A DNA stretch of 64,000 bases from Aaosphaeria pasadenensis (taxonomy: Eukaryota; Ascomycota; Dothideomycetes; Pleosporales). The notes below the pieces were generated by a model, which was given only the letters and a program-made list of their open reading frames with translations, had not been told where the DNA came from and made no database searches. The first letter of the stretch is position 1. Every line of letters starts with the position of its first letter. The translations under genes were made by a program, and so were the position numbers. Shown one piece after another: positions 24,001 to 35,406 of this stretch. The DNA lies in the NCBI GenBank assembly GCA_022813625.1, contig JAKLMB010000023.1, positions 310,001 to 374,000 on the forward strand, written 5' to 3'.

Positions 24001-27000
24001 AGCTACGACCCCGTAGCTGCTCCGCGCGAGTTAGGATTGGACAAGCATCAGCCACAGGACCTGTTGGCACCTGGAACTACCGAGCCGACCTGGTCATTTA
24101 GCGATGGTCACGACAGCGCCGTACACGTGGCTGATTCTCCGCCCCTCTTGCGCATCCCACAAGCCGAAACAACCAATATCCGTGATAGCGGATATCATGA
24201 TGCAGACCACAGTCCCACAACGCAGCGACGAGCACCCGAATCGGCGGAAGAGCTAAAGATACAGAAGAAACGAAGATCAAAGGAAGCGAAGCCAGTCCAT
24301 GACGTCCCTAAACAAGCAATCGAGCGTGGTGTCGGGCAACAGCAATCACGAAGTTCATCACTTCATGAGGATCCAAATCTCACGAGACTTCCTTCACCAC
24401 CTACGATAGATACTGCTCCCAAAGACCGATCCTCTCGGTCATTGCAGAGCCACACAAAGACGCCAGCAGTATCTTCCTCCACGGCGTCTGCTATCGCTGT
24501 CGCATCAGCAGCAGCACCGCTGGTTGCAAAGGCAGTAGCGCGATCTACTTCAACAGACGACAATCACACCCCCTCTCGGACACGAAGGGTCACTGAGGAG
24601 GAGCATCAAAGCCTTCCTTCAACACCAGCTGTGCAAACTCGGGAACATGTCTCGCCCACTAGACAATCTAAACAGCATGAACAGAGCAAGCCATACAAGT
24701 CAATCTTCGGCGACGGAACCGAAACCACATCTGAGAAGCCTGTTGCGCTGAAGACTCCAGCATCCAAACCTGGCAGGCCCTCGATTGGTCTCACAAGCAT
24801 CAAAGAGGCTAGCCCTGACGAGTCACCACTACACAAAAAGGGACGGGCTATTTCAGACGTGGGGCAACCAGATCGCGGCGTTAAAACTGCACGACGAAGT
24901 GCATCCCCAAAGCCTTTCTCAGATCGCCTGAAGTCCCCTCCTCCTTCAACTCCAACGCCATCGAGCCGCAAGCCTTTGCCCAGTGCTATTGATACTTCTA
25001 CACCAGCAAGTGCACGAACTACACCATGGCATCAGGTCCACGATACTCCAGACCGGACCATGGCGCTGAGTCCTGCTCGCCGGCTCCCACACGACCAGCG
25101 GTCCCCATCGCCTTCAACAACAACGGACCCGATTAAACAGCGTATGGGTGAACAGCGCTCTCCGAGCGCGATGAGCGACCGTTCTGTGGGAAGCATAACG
25201 AGGCACAAGACACCCGACCATCTGCGACCCCTGAGTTCTCTGAGCAATAGATCTGGTACTCCCCCTCTGCGACGTATGGACCGTAGCGCATCAGGTGACC
25301 TGCGTGCAGCCGCAACCAAAGGATCGAAGCTTGGCGAGGCCCGAGCGCGGGGCGCTAAAACTCCGGAACCCAATCTTTCGAACCTTGCGCTCGCAGCTGG
25401 CGCGACCGCCATCGCTGCGAGCATCGCAAGCTCATCTACGTACGACCCTGTAAGGGAAAAGGGCAAGGGCCGCGCCGAAATGCCCGACGTCTATGTAAGT
25501 TCTCTCGTTGTCGCTGCCAGCCATCGTGCTATGATCTAACAAACTCTGCAGGAGGCATGGGGCGAGGCACAGGGTTCGCCCATGTCGCCAACGCGTCCAC
25601 CCAGTGTGCGCAAGCGACAAAGTATGCAGATTATAGATCTGCAGTCCCAATTGGAATCTCTCGAGGAGCAGAATCGCGCACTGGAAGAGGCAAAGCTCCA
25701 AGCTGAAGCCAGCATTCAGCAGGCACAGCTGCAACGCCAAGTCGAGGAGCAAGTCATCTCCGAGGCTGTCTCAGCACGTGATCGGGAGATTCAACAGAAA
25801 GATATGGAAATTGGACAGCTGCGTGACTCGCTTCAAACCGTGCAACAAGAGCTTGCCCGCCTCTCTGAATTCAACAAATCTCTTAACGAAGCCAACCAGA
25901 ATTTGACGAGCGACACAAATGAGCGATATGCACAGCTTCAAGCTGAAGGCCAGCAAGTACACGACAAATGGCAACAATCCACGCGGGAGCTCGAAGAGCT
26001 ACGGACCCAGCACACTCAACTCACAAGTGGCATGGAATCAGCGTTACGACATGAAATCTCACTGGCTCTCGATGATCGCAATGCAGAAATCGAACGTCTC
26101 AACAAAGATTTAGCGAGTGCAAAAGAACAAATCCAAACGTTGCAGAAACAATTACTGGCGACAAAGAAGAAGGACGAAAGCTTCCTCACCGTGAGAGACG
26201 AGGACTACTTCGACAGTGCCTGCCAACAACTCTGCCAGCATGTACAGCAGTGGGTGCTGCGATTCTCTAAATTTTCCGACACACGAGGATGCCGATTGTC
26301 AACCGAAATTGCGGCGGATCAACGACTAGACTCTGCCACACGACAGAAGATCGATACCCGTCTGGACAATGCTATTCTTGATGGCTCAGATGTTGACATA
26401 CTTCTAGCGGACCGCGTGAGGCGACGAGACGTCTTCATGTCGGTCGTGATGACAATGATCTGGGAATATGTCTTCACACGATACCTGTTTGGTATGGATA
26501 GAGAACAGCGACAAAAACTTAAATCGCTCGAGAAAACATTGACAGAAGTTGGTAAGTGTGACGACTTGAAACCAGCCGGACTTCCTATGCTAATTCAAGA
26601 TGCAGGCCCAACGCGTGCAGTAGCACAGTGGCGTGCAATTACTCTCACACTTCTTTCCAAACGTCAAGCTTTCATTCAACAGCGCTCTCAGGACACCGAG
26701 GCCGTTGTTCATGAAGTCTACAGTACTCTTGCAACTCTTCTCCCCCCACCCTCGCACCTCCAGCGCCAAATCCAAGAATCCTTGCGCAACGTCATGCGCC
26801 TTGCTGTGGAACTTTCCATCGAGATGCGTACGCAGCGCGCAGAGTACATCATGCTTCCTCCACTGCAACCCGAATATGACACCAACGGTGACCTTGTCGC
26901 CAAAGTAACTTTCAACGCCCAGCTCATGAATGAGCGCTCAGGCGAAACAACATCAAACGACGAATTGCAAGCAAGGAACGCGATAGTCAAGATTGTGCTC

Positions 27001-27213
27001 TTCCCACTAGTCGTCAAGAAGGGAGATGACTTCGGAGAGGGCAGCGACGAGATCGTGGTCTGTCCTGCCCAAGTGTTGATTGCCAAGGCGAAAGACCGAA
27101 AAGTTGTCAGAGTGATGAGTGGAGCAATGAGCATGACATCAGCGCAGAGAAGCGCATTGAGCCTTGCACCACCAAGTTCGATCATGGATACCAGCGGGAG
27201 TAATGTCATTTAA
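1..27213 (+). CDS. lah: Giant involucrin-repeat protein, probable Leashin (LAH) Woronin-body tether; 5' partial
   Basis: The reading frame is open from base 2, so the start lies left of the window. Deduced exons are 2-5161, 5266-25494, 25552-26551 and 26606-27213, giving about 8,998 residues here (roughly 1 MDa). The first two introns are phase 0 and have clear donors, branch sites (TACTAAG, TCTAAC) and CAG acceptors. The third (54 nt) is a stop-free multiple of three. In order the protein has Ala/Gly-rich hydrophobic segments, an Arg/Glu-rich helix (about nt 905-1510), SR/RD-rich sequence, a very long array of lysine blocks in acidic linkers (nt 2500-23600), a basic Ser/Pro-rich part, then a coiled coil (nt 25620-26170) and a globular C-terminus. 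Fungal Leashins are 5,000-6,000-residue proteins tethering Woronin bodies to cell cortex or septum, with conserved ends and a divergent middle. The Leashin assignment rests on architecture and family memory, not a search. In Neurospora the locus makes two proteins (LAH-1, LAH-2), so a split transcript is possible here too. Confidence 0.8.
905..1510 (+). other. Arg/Glu-rich single-alpha-helix or coiled-coil segment of the giant protein
   Basis: About 200 residues are almost wholly Glu, Arg, Gln, Asp and Lys, with repeated units such as RQRREQ and REEE and very few prolines, glycines or hydrophobics. Opposite charges recur at i/i+4 spacing. This is the composition of trichohyalin/involucrin-like stable single alpha-helices, and it probably explains the family name 'involucrin repeat'. 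A rod of this length would extend about 30 nm if fully helical (inference). Confidence 0.6.
2876..3126 (+). repeat. Four copies of a ~24-residue DDGKSDVSTVI repeat
   Basis: Within exon 1 of the giant gene, four imperfect tandem units each carry an Asp-Asp turn, a K-S-D-V-S-T-V-I core (the last copy reads V-S-N-V-S-T-A-I) and an R-P/H-P then Ser/Tyr/Pro tail. The units are about 70-80 nt long and have diverged in their second halves, which suggests an old internal duplication under selection for the core. Confidence 0.8.
8347..8406 (+). repeat. 4 x 15-bp minisatellite encoding A-P-V-A-E
   Basis: Four consecutive 15-bp units encode Ala-Pro-Val-Ala-Glu in the giant gene. The first two units are identical in DNA and the last two differ at synonymous third positions. 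Confidence 0.9.
8767..9060 (+). repeat. 14 x 21-bp minisatellite encoding a heptapeptide Q-P-T-V-E-E-V
   Basis: Fourteen consecutive 21-bp units encode heptads of consensus Q-P-(T/I)-V-E-E-V. Central units are nearly identical in DNA and outer ones have decayed (for example Q-T-A-V-K-E-V and Q-P-S-I-D-T-K), the usual picture of a coding minisatellite expanding from its centre. Further degenerate copies follow to about nt 9120. Confidence 0.95.
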
Positions 27214-28003
27214 AAGGAGTTGACAATCGCATAGCGCGGACTGAAATTCGGTTAGTCCTTGGATATCAGGACCTATTGTTTTGTGTTTGGGTTTTTATCC
27301 TTTTTGGCGGCATATACCTCGCGCACTGGCGTTATCTCCCTCTCATTCTGCCTTTTGGAGCATTGCAAAAACAAACTAACGAATCTCCTACTTATACACC
27401 ACACTATTTCTTTTGTATCATTGTTATTGCAGTTGTTTTCTCTTGCAAACCTTTTCAGTCTGGATATATTACACTTCATTTACTTTTACTTTTCTTTATG
27501 CATGGGCTTTTTTGGACTTTCAGGTTTTCAGCTTTAGGGCAGTTAAGACCTTTTTAATATCGTTACTCAAGAATTTCATCAGAGTTCTACTTGAATTGTT
27601 CGCCTCCAAATGGATGCTAAGTGAGTTGCGTGTGTTGATGAGTGAGATGGGCCACATGCCCCCGTGTCCTCATCTTTCCAACTCCATTTCTCGTCCTAAT
27701 CTTTGGATCAAGGCATAAATAGTCCCTACATCTGTATAAAATACGAGCCCTGCACCCCTTGCACACCTATATATCGAGGATAACGAAGTAAGAAATTAAT
27801 ATGTGGACAAGACTTTGTCTTTCTCCATGTCAAAAACCATACATGCCCAAGCCGAAGAAGTAGAAAACCAAGTGGGCGTTCAAGCATGCCTGACAGGCAA
27901 TCACAATTTCCCAAAGTCACAGGATGCATAAAGTATGATCGGCTGGCTAGTTGACTAAGTAAAAAAAGAACCTCAAAAATGAATTGGAAGTAGTCTACGT
28001 ATT

Positions 28004-28025
28004 GCGTGTGCGTGTGCGTGTGCGT
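28004..28025. repeat. GTGTGC microsatellite
   Basis: A short run of alternating GCGTGT units lies downstream of the permease stop codon. Confidence 0.85.
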
Positions 28026-28390
28026 TTGCTTGGTTGCTGTTGGGGGTATCTTTCTCTCTCGCTCTCCTTCTAAACGCTGGGAATAAAGGGATCTATAGTA
28101 GAAACAAAAGGCTACTTGCGGACGACGGCTGGATTATGATGATACTGCTGCAATGCTTGAACGCTTGGACGGGCTTGAAAGGGTATGGATTGATGGCTGT
28201 GAACGTCCATGTTGAAAAAGATGTTCCAAGGGTTGAAAGGGCGGGGAAACGATAGGAATTGGGATTGAAGAAATGGATAAGTTCCGAATTGTGCGCCCGC
28301 TGGAAAAGAAAGATTATGGAGATGGTCGTTAGATGTTGAAGTCGTTATAAATGTCTTCCGCCCCGCGGAATGTCTCGTTCTCATGCTAGT

Positions 28391-28415
28391 GATGATAATG
28401 ATGATGATGATGATG
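28391..28415. repeat. GAT trinucleotide microsatellite
   Basis: About eight GAT triplets, one interrupted (GATAAT), lie in the probable 3' untranslated region of the permease. Confidence 0.85.
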
Positions 28416-28465
28416 CGTGTGCAGATGTTTATCCGATGTATGAGTGGTTGGTTGGTTTTTTTTGT

Positions 28466-30624
28466 CTAAGGGATGTCGTAGTCGCTAAGGATAGCTTCTG
28501 GGTCTTCTGGAGGTAGCATGTCGATGGTATCATTTGTACGTGGGCCAGTGTAGGTTCTGATAGAAGAGAATAGTTAGTGACCATTGAGAAGGCATGGAGA
28601 AATTGGAGGGGCAAAGGGGAGGGAGTCACGACGTACTTTCTAGCGCCAGCGTACCACCAAATCATACTGAACAAGCCAATGAAAGCAGCCACGCAAATGG
28701 CATAGTTCATGTTGGTCGCTGTGACCGGCTTGATAGGAGGGAAGAAGAGGACCACGCTGATGAAGCAGACCCATGTGACCGCAACCGCATTGACTGGCTT
28801 GCTCCAGCGGCCCAATGTGTACGGGCCGGGGTGGAATTTCACCTTGCCTTCGTACCATCTGTGTGCTATGATGACTGCAATGTAACTGATATCGAGCGCT
28901 GGCGCGGTAATGCTGAAAATCGCCACAATGGTCTGCGTGCTACCGATGCCGATGAGATCGAGGCAGCAGCAGAATGCCACAACGAGCCAGACGGCGTTGA
29001 CCGGTGTGTTGGTGATGGAATTGACCTTTGTCCAGAAACTATGCACATGTCAGAATACACGAGAAGGCTAAAGTCTTGCTTGACCGATCGCAACGAACCT
29101 CGAGAATGGCAGAGCAGCATCACGCGAAAATGCCCATGCCATTCTGGCATTTGCCAGCATGGCCGAGCAACCGGTGAAAAACTGCACCAATATGACGAAG
29201 AACCACATGATAGTCCCTCCCGTCCTTCCTCCAGCGTTGAAGAAGATCTGGGCTGCCGGCAGCCCCGTAGGGCTAGACATGATCGCCTCGTAGTCTGACA
29301 TGCAGAAGCAGAAAGTGACGGTCAACATCCAGCCCACTATTCCAGAAACGAGAATGGCTGCACGAATGGCGACGGGTCCTCGAATGGCAGCATCGTGGGT
29401 CTCCTCTGACATGCTGTGTAACGGTGTGGTTAGATTGGCTCGTACGCGAAATCGCGGGGTTGTTTTATCTTACTGCGTGGTACCATCGTAATCCGTCATC
29501 GTCCATGCAACGGATAAGAAACTGCTTATGTTAGCTGCACAGCTTATGATATTGAAATTGAGGCTGCATACCCAAGCAGGAAAGAAAATCCCTTGCTTCC
29601 CCAACCCGAGCCGTCTACCACTTCTGAGAATACCCATTTGGCACTCTGCTTCTCTGGCGTTAATATAAGTAGGGCTATGCAGATGCATATCGATGCAATG
29701 ACTACATGAGTGTAAGCACTTGATCAAAGACGTACCGGGGTGTGTTCCACTTACTGTTGATAGGGGCGAACCAGAAGATGATCTTGTGTAGCCACTCCGT
29801 AGGGAACGAACAAATCGCACCAAATAGACATAGTACAAGGATCGCGAGAAGGACAGTCTGGACCGATGTTCTGCCAATATAATGAGCGCCTTGCGTGTGC
29901 CTCAAGGGTAGGCCTGATATCTTACGGCGTAAATGTAGGATTTCCATCTGCAAGAGATGAATGCATGACTGCTGTTGCGAGAATCATCTGAGAGATGGTA
30001 TATGCAAGGCTGGCAACGCCTCCTGCCTGGCCGAGGAAATTACACCACCCGATGATCCATGCCCACGGGGCGACGTGATCTTTGGGCACTACGTGTTTCG
30101 TCACATAGTACATACCACCAGCTGTCGGATACGCCGAAACGAGTTCCGCAACTGAGAGATTGTAAGCATCGATATCCTGTAGACTCTTGGGCTTGACTCA
30201 CCGGAACTTGCTATGCAATATGCCATGATACTGCCAAAGAACCATGCCCATACAGCGGTAGCAGGTCCACCAGAACTCATAGGGCTACCGAAGGTTGCTG
30301 GAACAGATCCGAGCACACCGAGAATAGAGATAGCATAGGAGACCGTAGACCATCGTGAGAAATGCCGTTGGAGAACCTATCAGCGTCAATGTTCCTGTTC
30401 ACACCATCGCCTGATAAATTGTGCATTCTTACGGGAGTATACCCGATGCGCTCGAGGAGACGATCGTCGTCATTTTCGATTGTTGCCATTGTATCTGAGT
30501 GGCCTGGAACGTTTCTACCATCTATCCCCTTTGCAGATGTATTTGTTGGAAATGGGTGCAAAGAATTAACGTTTGCAGATCCAGGGGAGGTAGAGGCTTT
30601 CTTCGAGTCAGAATGTATAGCCAT
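28466..30624 (-). CDS. APC-superfamily permease (fungal GABA/choline/amino-acid transporter type)
   Basis: Nine exons (plus coordinates 30433-30624, 30202-30376, 29926-30151, 29755-29870, 29572-29701, 29474-29521, 29099-29413, 28637-29038, 28466-28556) join in frame to 564 residues. The eight introns are 50-80 nt. After a hydrophilic N-terminus with an E-R-I-G-Y-T-P stretch, the protein has about 12 hydrophobic segments and family hallmarks: P-T-A-G-G-M-Y-Y before a transmembrane helix, W-I-I-G-W-C-N-F-L-G-Q, Y-D-G before a loop rich in conserved residues (SEETHDAAIRGP), and N-T-P-V-N-A-V-W. These match plasma-membrane permeases of the yeast amino-acid transporter group, such as GABA permease and choline transporter Hnm1. 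Substrate cannot be fixed from sequence. The intron at 29039-29098 uses a GTTCGT donor, which is weak but gives the expected P-F-S-S-F-W-T-K join. Confidence 0.92.
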
Positions 30625-31383
30625 GACGAATGTTTAGTCTAGAATCATTGGGTATAGCGCTGGAGAGAAGGATAGTGAGGAGAATAGAGAACGAAAGAAT
30701 GGCAATCTTTAGGTCACGAAGAGGAGGGAGATGATCAGGGATGAGTGATAGGCCGTGTCTACCACCAAAATGATTGATTGCTTGTGGAGGAAGAGTGAGG
30801 GCAGAGCAACGATCAAGAGGGGGAAACATGGTGGGTATATAGTTTTATCTCGATGTTTGGCTGATTGGGATTCTGCCAGTCAAGCAGCCAGCACAAGCCT
30901 TCGGGCGCCAGTAGTAGTATGTAATGAGCACACAACTTACCTCTTCCCCATCAGACAGGACGCCGGCCAGGATATGGGGCACCTAGGGCATGACTCCACG
31001 TGCCAGAAGGTCGTACTGGCAGATTCGAACGGCGAAGGGGCAATGTGGGGGGGAGAAAGCAAGGTTAAGGCTTTGAGAGAGCAGTAGAGGTGGCAGAATG
31101 TGTGGTGTTAGGGCGCCGGATATGCGGCCGGAAGAGGACAAGACGGTAGTTGGTACTTCATTTACAAGCCAGCACTACTGGTAATAATACCTTCCTTGTA
31201 GGTAACTCCTGTAGGACTGCTCCAATGTCACTTGTTAAATTCCTCTTGGGTGCGGGCAGACGAAGAGACAAAGTGACAGGGGAGGCTAGGAGATCGGCTG
31301 AAGCACGTTGTTGTCAAGTTTAACATTGTAATGGTGATCCACTCTGCCGGGCCCTCACTCCCGGCCCTCTCCATCCCTCCCCG

Positions 31384-31429
31384 TCCATCCTCCATCCTCC
31401 ATCCTCCATCCTGCATCCTCCATCATCCT
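31384..31429. repeat. CCATCCT tandem repeat
   Basis: About six copies of a 7-bp unit CCATCCT, with one G substitution, form a pyrimidine-rich tract about 0.8 kb upstream of the permease start. Confidence 0.85.
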
Positions 31430-34369
31430 ACCCATTATTATCATCATTTCTACCTATATACGAGCCAACCATAACCATTCCAACCTTTTACAGGGGTCGC
31501 GTTGGATTACAGTACTCGTATTTGCCTACGATCCCCTACTAATACACGGTAACTATCGTTCGAGTAACTTACTAACTACCCAAATAGCATTACTCCTTTT
31601 TTTTCTTCTACTCCAAAGCTAATGCCCGATGCAACTGTCAATTACATTCATCTGATATCTAGCAAGCCGGCCCGACAATGTCCTTAAAGGTCCAATATTT
31701 GTGCTGTTCTCCGTACAGCACGCTGAGTTTTAAAACCTCGCGCACCTCCGAATCTGATCGACATTCTTTGATGGATGAGGATCCGCACTGTCGGCTCTGT
31801 TGCGGTGCTCGAGCTCAATAGCAATGACGCACGTCGACCTGAACCGCGTCAATGGCGTGGCTCAAAGGTACTGTAATGGCTACGGAGGAGAGCCAAGCGC
31901 GATTCAGATGTGTCGTGCTGCGACGGTAGACCTGCTCTGTTCAAAAGGTCAAAGCCATCCCTAGCCTTCTGGATCCCTTCTATTACGAGTGGGCGGTGAG
32001 TCCACAGCACAGACATACACACAGACGCCTTGTACGGTTTAATCATTACGGTGGTTGGCATGCTCAATTAGCTTTCTCCAGAGGCGATGCGCCGAGGCAG
32101 GCCGTGCCTTAAGAAGCCTATGTTATGAGTGGACGCCCAAAGCATCCAAGTACAGTCAGTAATTCCATGTGCTGTGTTTTCATTGTATGTCCCGGCCGCC
32201 TACAATGTAGCAAGCACTCATCATGTTTACGATATCTCATCAGCTTATCGCTCAATCCCACGGACAGCGTGGTGCTCTTCCAAACAAAAAGGGAAGCGAG
32301 CCAAAACAAAAGGTGTGCTGCACTCATTGTGTGGTCCATCGAATGGTCGCCGCACATGCAAGTCCCATGCCTGTGCCAGGTTGCAACCGGCGCACCGCCT
32401 GTCTCCATCAGGATTGGGATAAATCTCCTGCACGTTCGACCAGTCACAAGGCTGACTGAGCAGCCGTCTCGTCAAGAGCAAGAGAAACGTCCCGAGATTC
32501 TGGGAGAGAAAAAGCAACCTCAGAAAATGACCTCTTGCTGGCTATATCACAACAAGCCTCAGCGGCGGATTGCCCTAACGAGCGGATGAGTTGTACATTT
32601 CCAAACCAGTCCCTCTCGGCGCGGAGGCTCCTCCCGTCGCATGCAAGGAGGTATGGAAGTATGCAAGAAGCCAGATGACTTTTCTCGTTTCCCCTCTCTC
32701 CTGTCTACTCGATGGATCGGCTTATCGTCATAACAAGATGTAGGCAAGCCCTACACATTACAAACGCTCGATCGATTGCCAATTCCCACGTAGAAGAACC
32801 GAAAGAGCGGTAAACCTCGAGCTTGAGCATGTTCATTCATAGGCAGCGGCATTGCTGACCGCAGCCCGTTAAATCGCAGGAGAGGAGTTCCACCATTCTT
32901 CCTCGATGCCCCGTTCTGGTAAAAGTGGAAAATCAACATCCAACTTCAAGCCCCAGCCGATGGGACCCACAGACGTTCTCGCTTCGAAGAAATCGAAACA
33001 GACAATTCCCGGTCGCTGTCGAACGTTTCTTCCGTCATAGCTTTCTCCCGCGCGCCCCTTGAAACCACTAGTCACATCTGCGCTTTTAGAACGCCTGAAA
33101 AAGAAAAATCCCGCCCAAAGGGAAAAGTGGGATAACAATAATAATAAATCACAATAGAATTGATGCATTTGATTGCTAAAGGAGACACCGCAGTAGTTCC
33201 GAAAATGCACGCTCACGAGTCGCTGGTGCTTTTGTTCTATCACGCTCACATCGAACCCATCCCCTTTCCTAAGGCGATCCTTCAAGGATCATGATGGAGG
33301 GCGTCCGGTTGATCTACGTTGGCTACCATACTTTTGCCTTTCCCTTCCCACTTTACCCTTTCGCCTGTCCCGTTCCCATTCGCTTCTTTACCCATCCGCA
33401 CACTAAACAACAGCCCCGAATCAAGTAGGTCAGCGGCAGAGGCTGCAGGCATGTGGCTTTGACGTCCTTCTCTGTCGAATGGGCGGTCAAGTTCTTTTTT
33501 CTATCCTGTCCTACCCCTTCCCTTCCACCGGCTCCGAATTTCCTTTCTCTGCCTGGTGGTTGTCCTTTGTTGATATGGTGCGGTCGGTTTCTCAGGCCTC
33601 ACCGTTCAATCACAAACAATTGCTCCGTTTCCCGCTCCCGCTATCATCGTCCCATGCATGCATGCATGAATGGGCAGTTTCAAGACTCATTCAGTCTTGG
33701 GACCAAGCGACGAGCACGCACTGAAAGAGGAATTTGAGGCAGTAATCCATCAATGAAAACCTCGCCAGCTAGCAACAGAAGAAAGAAAAGACCTGCGCCC
33801 CTCATAACTTATCCCAAGACACGCAAATGCATATATTGACTAAATGCGCGGAGAAACGCCCGCCATCAAACCTACCCAATTCCGCACCTATGCTATGAGC
33901 CCTTGTTTCCACATCGAGATTCTATGTGGCACCAGTTCGGCGATCAAAGACTCCATGGGTACATTGTGTCAATACAATACGAATCTCTCCGTGTTCAACT
34001 AATCCGATTCGCTTCCGCGTATGTGTGCATACGGATTGTATCCGTCAACCGAGAATTCCCGTACGTACGTACACAGTGACTTGCTTACGCGGCGGGAAGT
34101 TCCAGCAGATGCCAAATTCATCTTTCATACATCTGATTGCTCTGTTCAGTATTGGGCATGTTGTCTCTTCCTTGTCATTCTTTCCAAAACCGATCGTCCA
34201 GCTTCCTACCTTAGACTTACGTGGCCTGGAAGACACAAATGCTTTCGCGTGGGCACATCCTAAAGAATCGGCCCTTTCAAATCAATTACCTTTGTCTCTG
34301 TGTCTAATTGCGGTTCTGTAATTTGCACATGCTGTTTCTCTAACTGTGATCATGCTGTTTGAATTGATC

Positions 34370-34660
34370 ATATATTACATACACACGTATATACACATTG
34401 AGATAAACACATACATACTCTGTACTGACAGCTACACCTACATCTATATCCATGCGTGCATACATACACCGATACTTACATCTATACACATATTGAACTC
34501 ACATATAACCTACATACAACATACATCTACACACCTCTATCCCTACAAGCTACACCTCCCATATCTACCACACTTACCACCTATCCACACACAACCAACC
34601 CCAAAAAACCAGCCTCCCATCCTCAAAGCCTTGCCATAATCCTACACACATACTCTAATC
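34370..34660. repeat. Guanine-poor A/C/T low-complexity tract
   Basis: Nearly 300 bases on the plus strand consist largely of ACATAC, CTACA and CCACAC words and contain very few G. It is a degenerate simple-sequence region with strong strand asymmetry, located between the permease promoter side and the 3' end of VID27. Confidence 0.7.
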
Positions 34661-35406
34661 CGTTTTTCAGTACTCGTAACAAAATAATTCGGTGAGCAGG
34701 CTGCATAAAGATATATATACATACCCGTAGGCACAAAAGATTTCGTTCCAGAATCCGCCGCGAGAAATCCAATGACGGTGAAACGACTGTGGTGATGGAG
34801 AATGAGGGGTTCGTGGAAAACGACCGACTGGACTGGCTGTTTTGTTACATTTTGCATGGGGTGAGCCTATGTGTGCCAAACGTTGGTTGGGGCTTGGTAT
34901 CTTGTCGATGTTGTCTGCTCGTACTTCGAGTTCACAGACGACAGTAAGGTTTCGTCGGCTTTAAGAATATAGAACGTGCATCAAGCAGCACGAGAGACAT
35001 CACAGCAACACTTAACAAAGAAGCATCATGGGGACATTCACGACAGAGTCGTGTACTACGTTTCTGTATCTAATATTATGGAAAATTGGATCAGGGTTTA
35101 CGTTCTGGGGGAATCAAAAAAGGGAAAGGGAAGAGGGAGAAGAAGAACCAAAAAAGAAAGGAATCATATCTGTACACCGGCGGCATTGATTCACGATCCA
35201 CTTGATCGAATTGGAAGTGGAGGCTCCCAAGTTCAATCGACTTGTCGGAGCACCTTTGATGGACGTGTCCCTGCCTGCCTGCCCGCCCGCTCCAACCATA
35301 ATAACCTGCCATTCCAAACAAATCGCCCAAAATTGCAGCGTAGGAGTTGAAGTAGAAAGAAAAGAGCGAGGTCAAGTTACGCTCTAAGGAAATTGACCGG
35401 ACTATT

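Larger units (their letters stand above)
27214..28465. other. Convergent intergenic region between the giant gene and the permease
   Basis: The 1.25 kb hold the 3' ends of two convergent genes. I see a T-rich stretch (about 27260-27560), two microsatellites (listed separately) and no ORF that resembles a protein family. Confidence 0.7.
30625..35406. other. 4.8-kb intergenic region without a recognised gene
   Basis: This lies upstream of the permease and downstream of VID27. The open frames here (the longest is 154 codons, 32125-32589) overlap others in several frames, show no family resemblance and have no convincing splice partners. I found no tRNA-like cloverleaf. Small repeats at 31384-31429, 33653-33672 (CATG units) and 34370-34660 are the only structures I noticed, apart from a 7-bp perfect hairpin at 31701-31721. 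Confidence 0.55.

Noticed and set aside
31010..31040. Minus-strand GTTCGAATCT resembling a tRNA B box
   Set aside because: The flanks cannot form a T-stem and no A box or acceptor stem is found.
32125..32589. 154-codon plus-strand frame in the 4.8-kb gap
   Set aside because: Overlaps comparable frames in other phases and on the other strand, has no recognisable domain and no splice partner.
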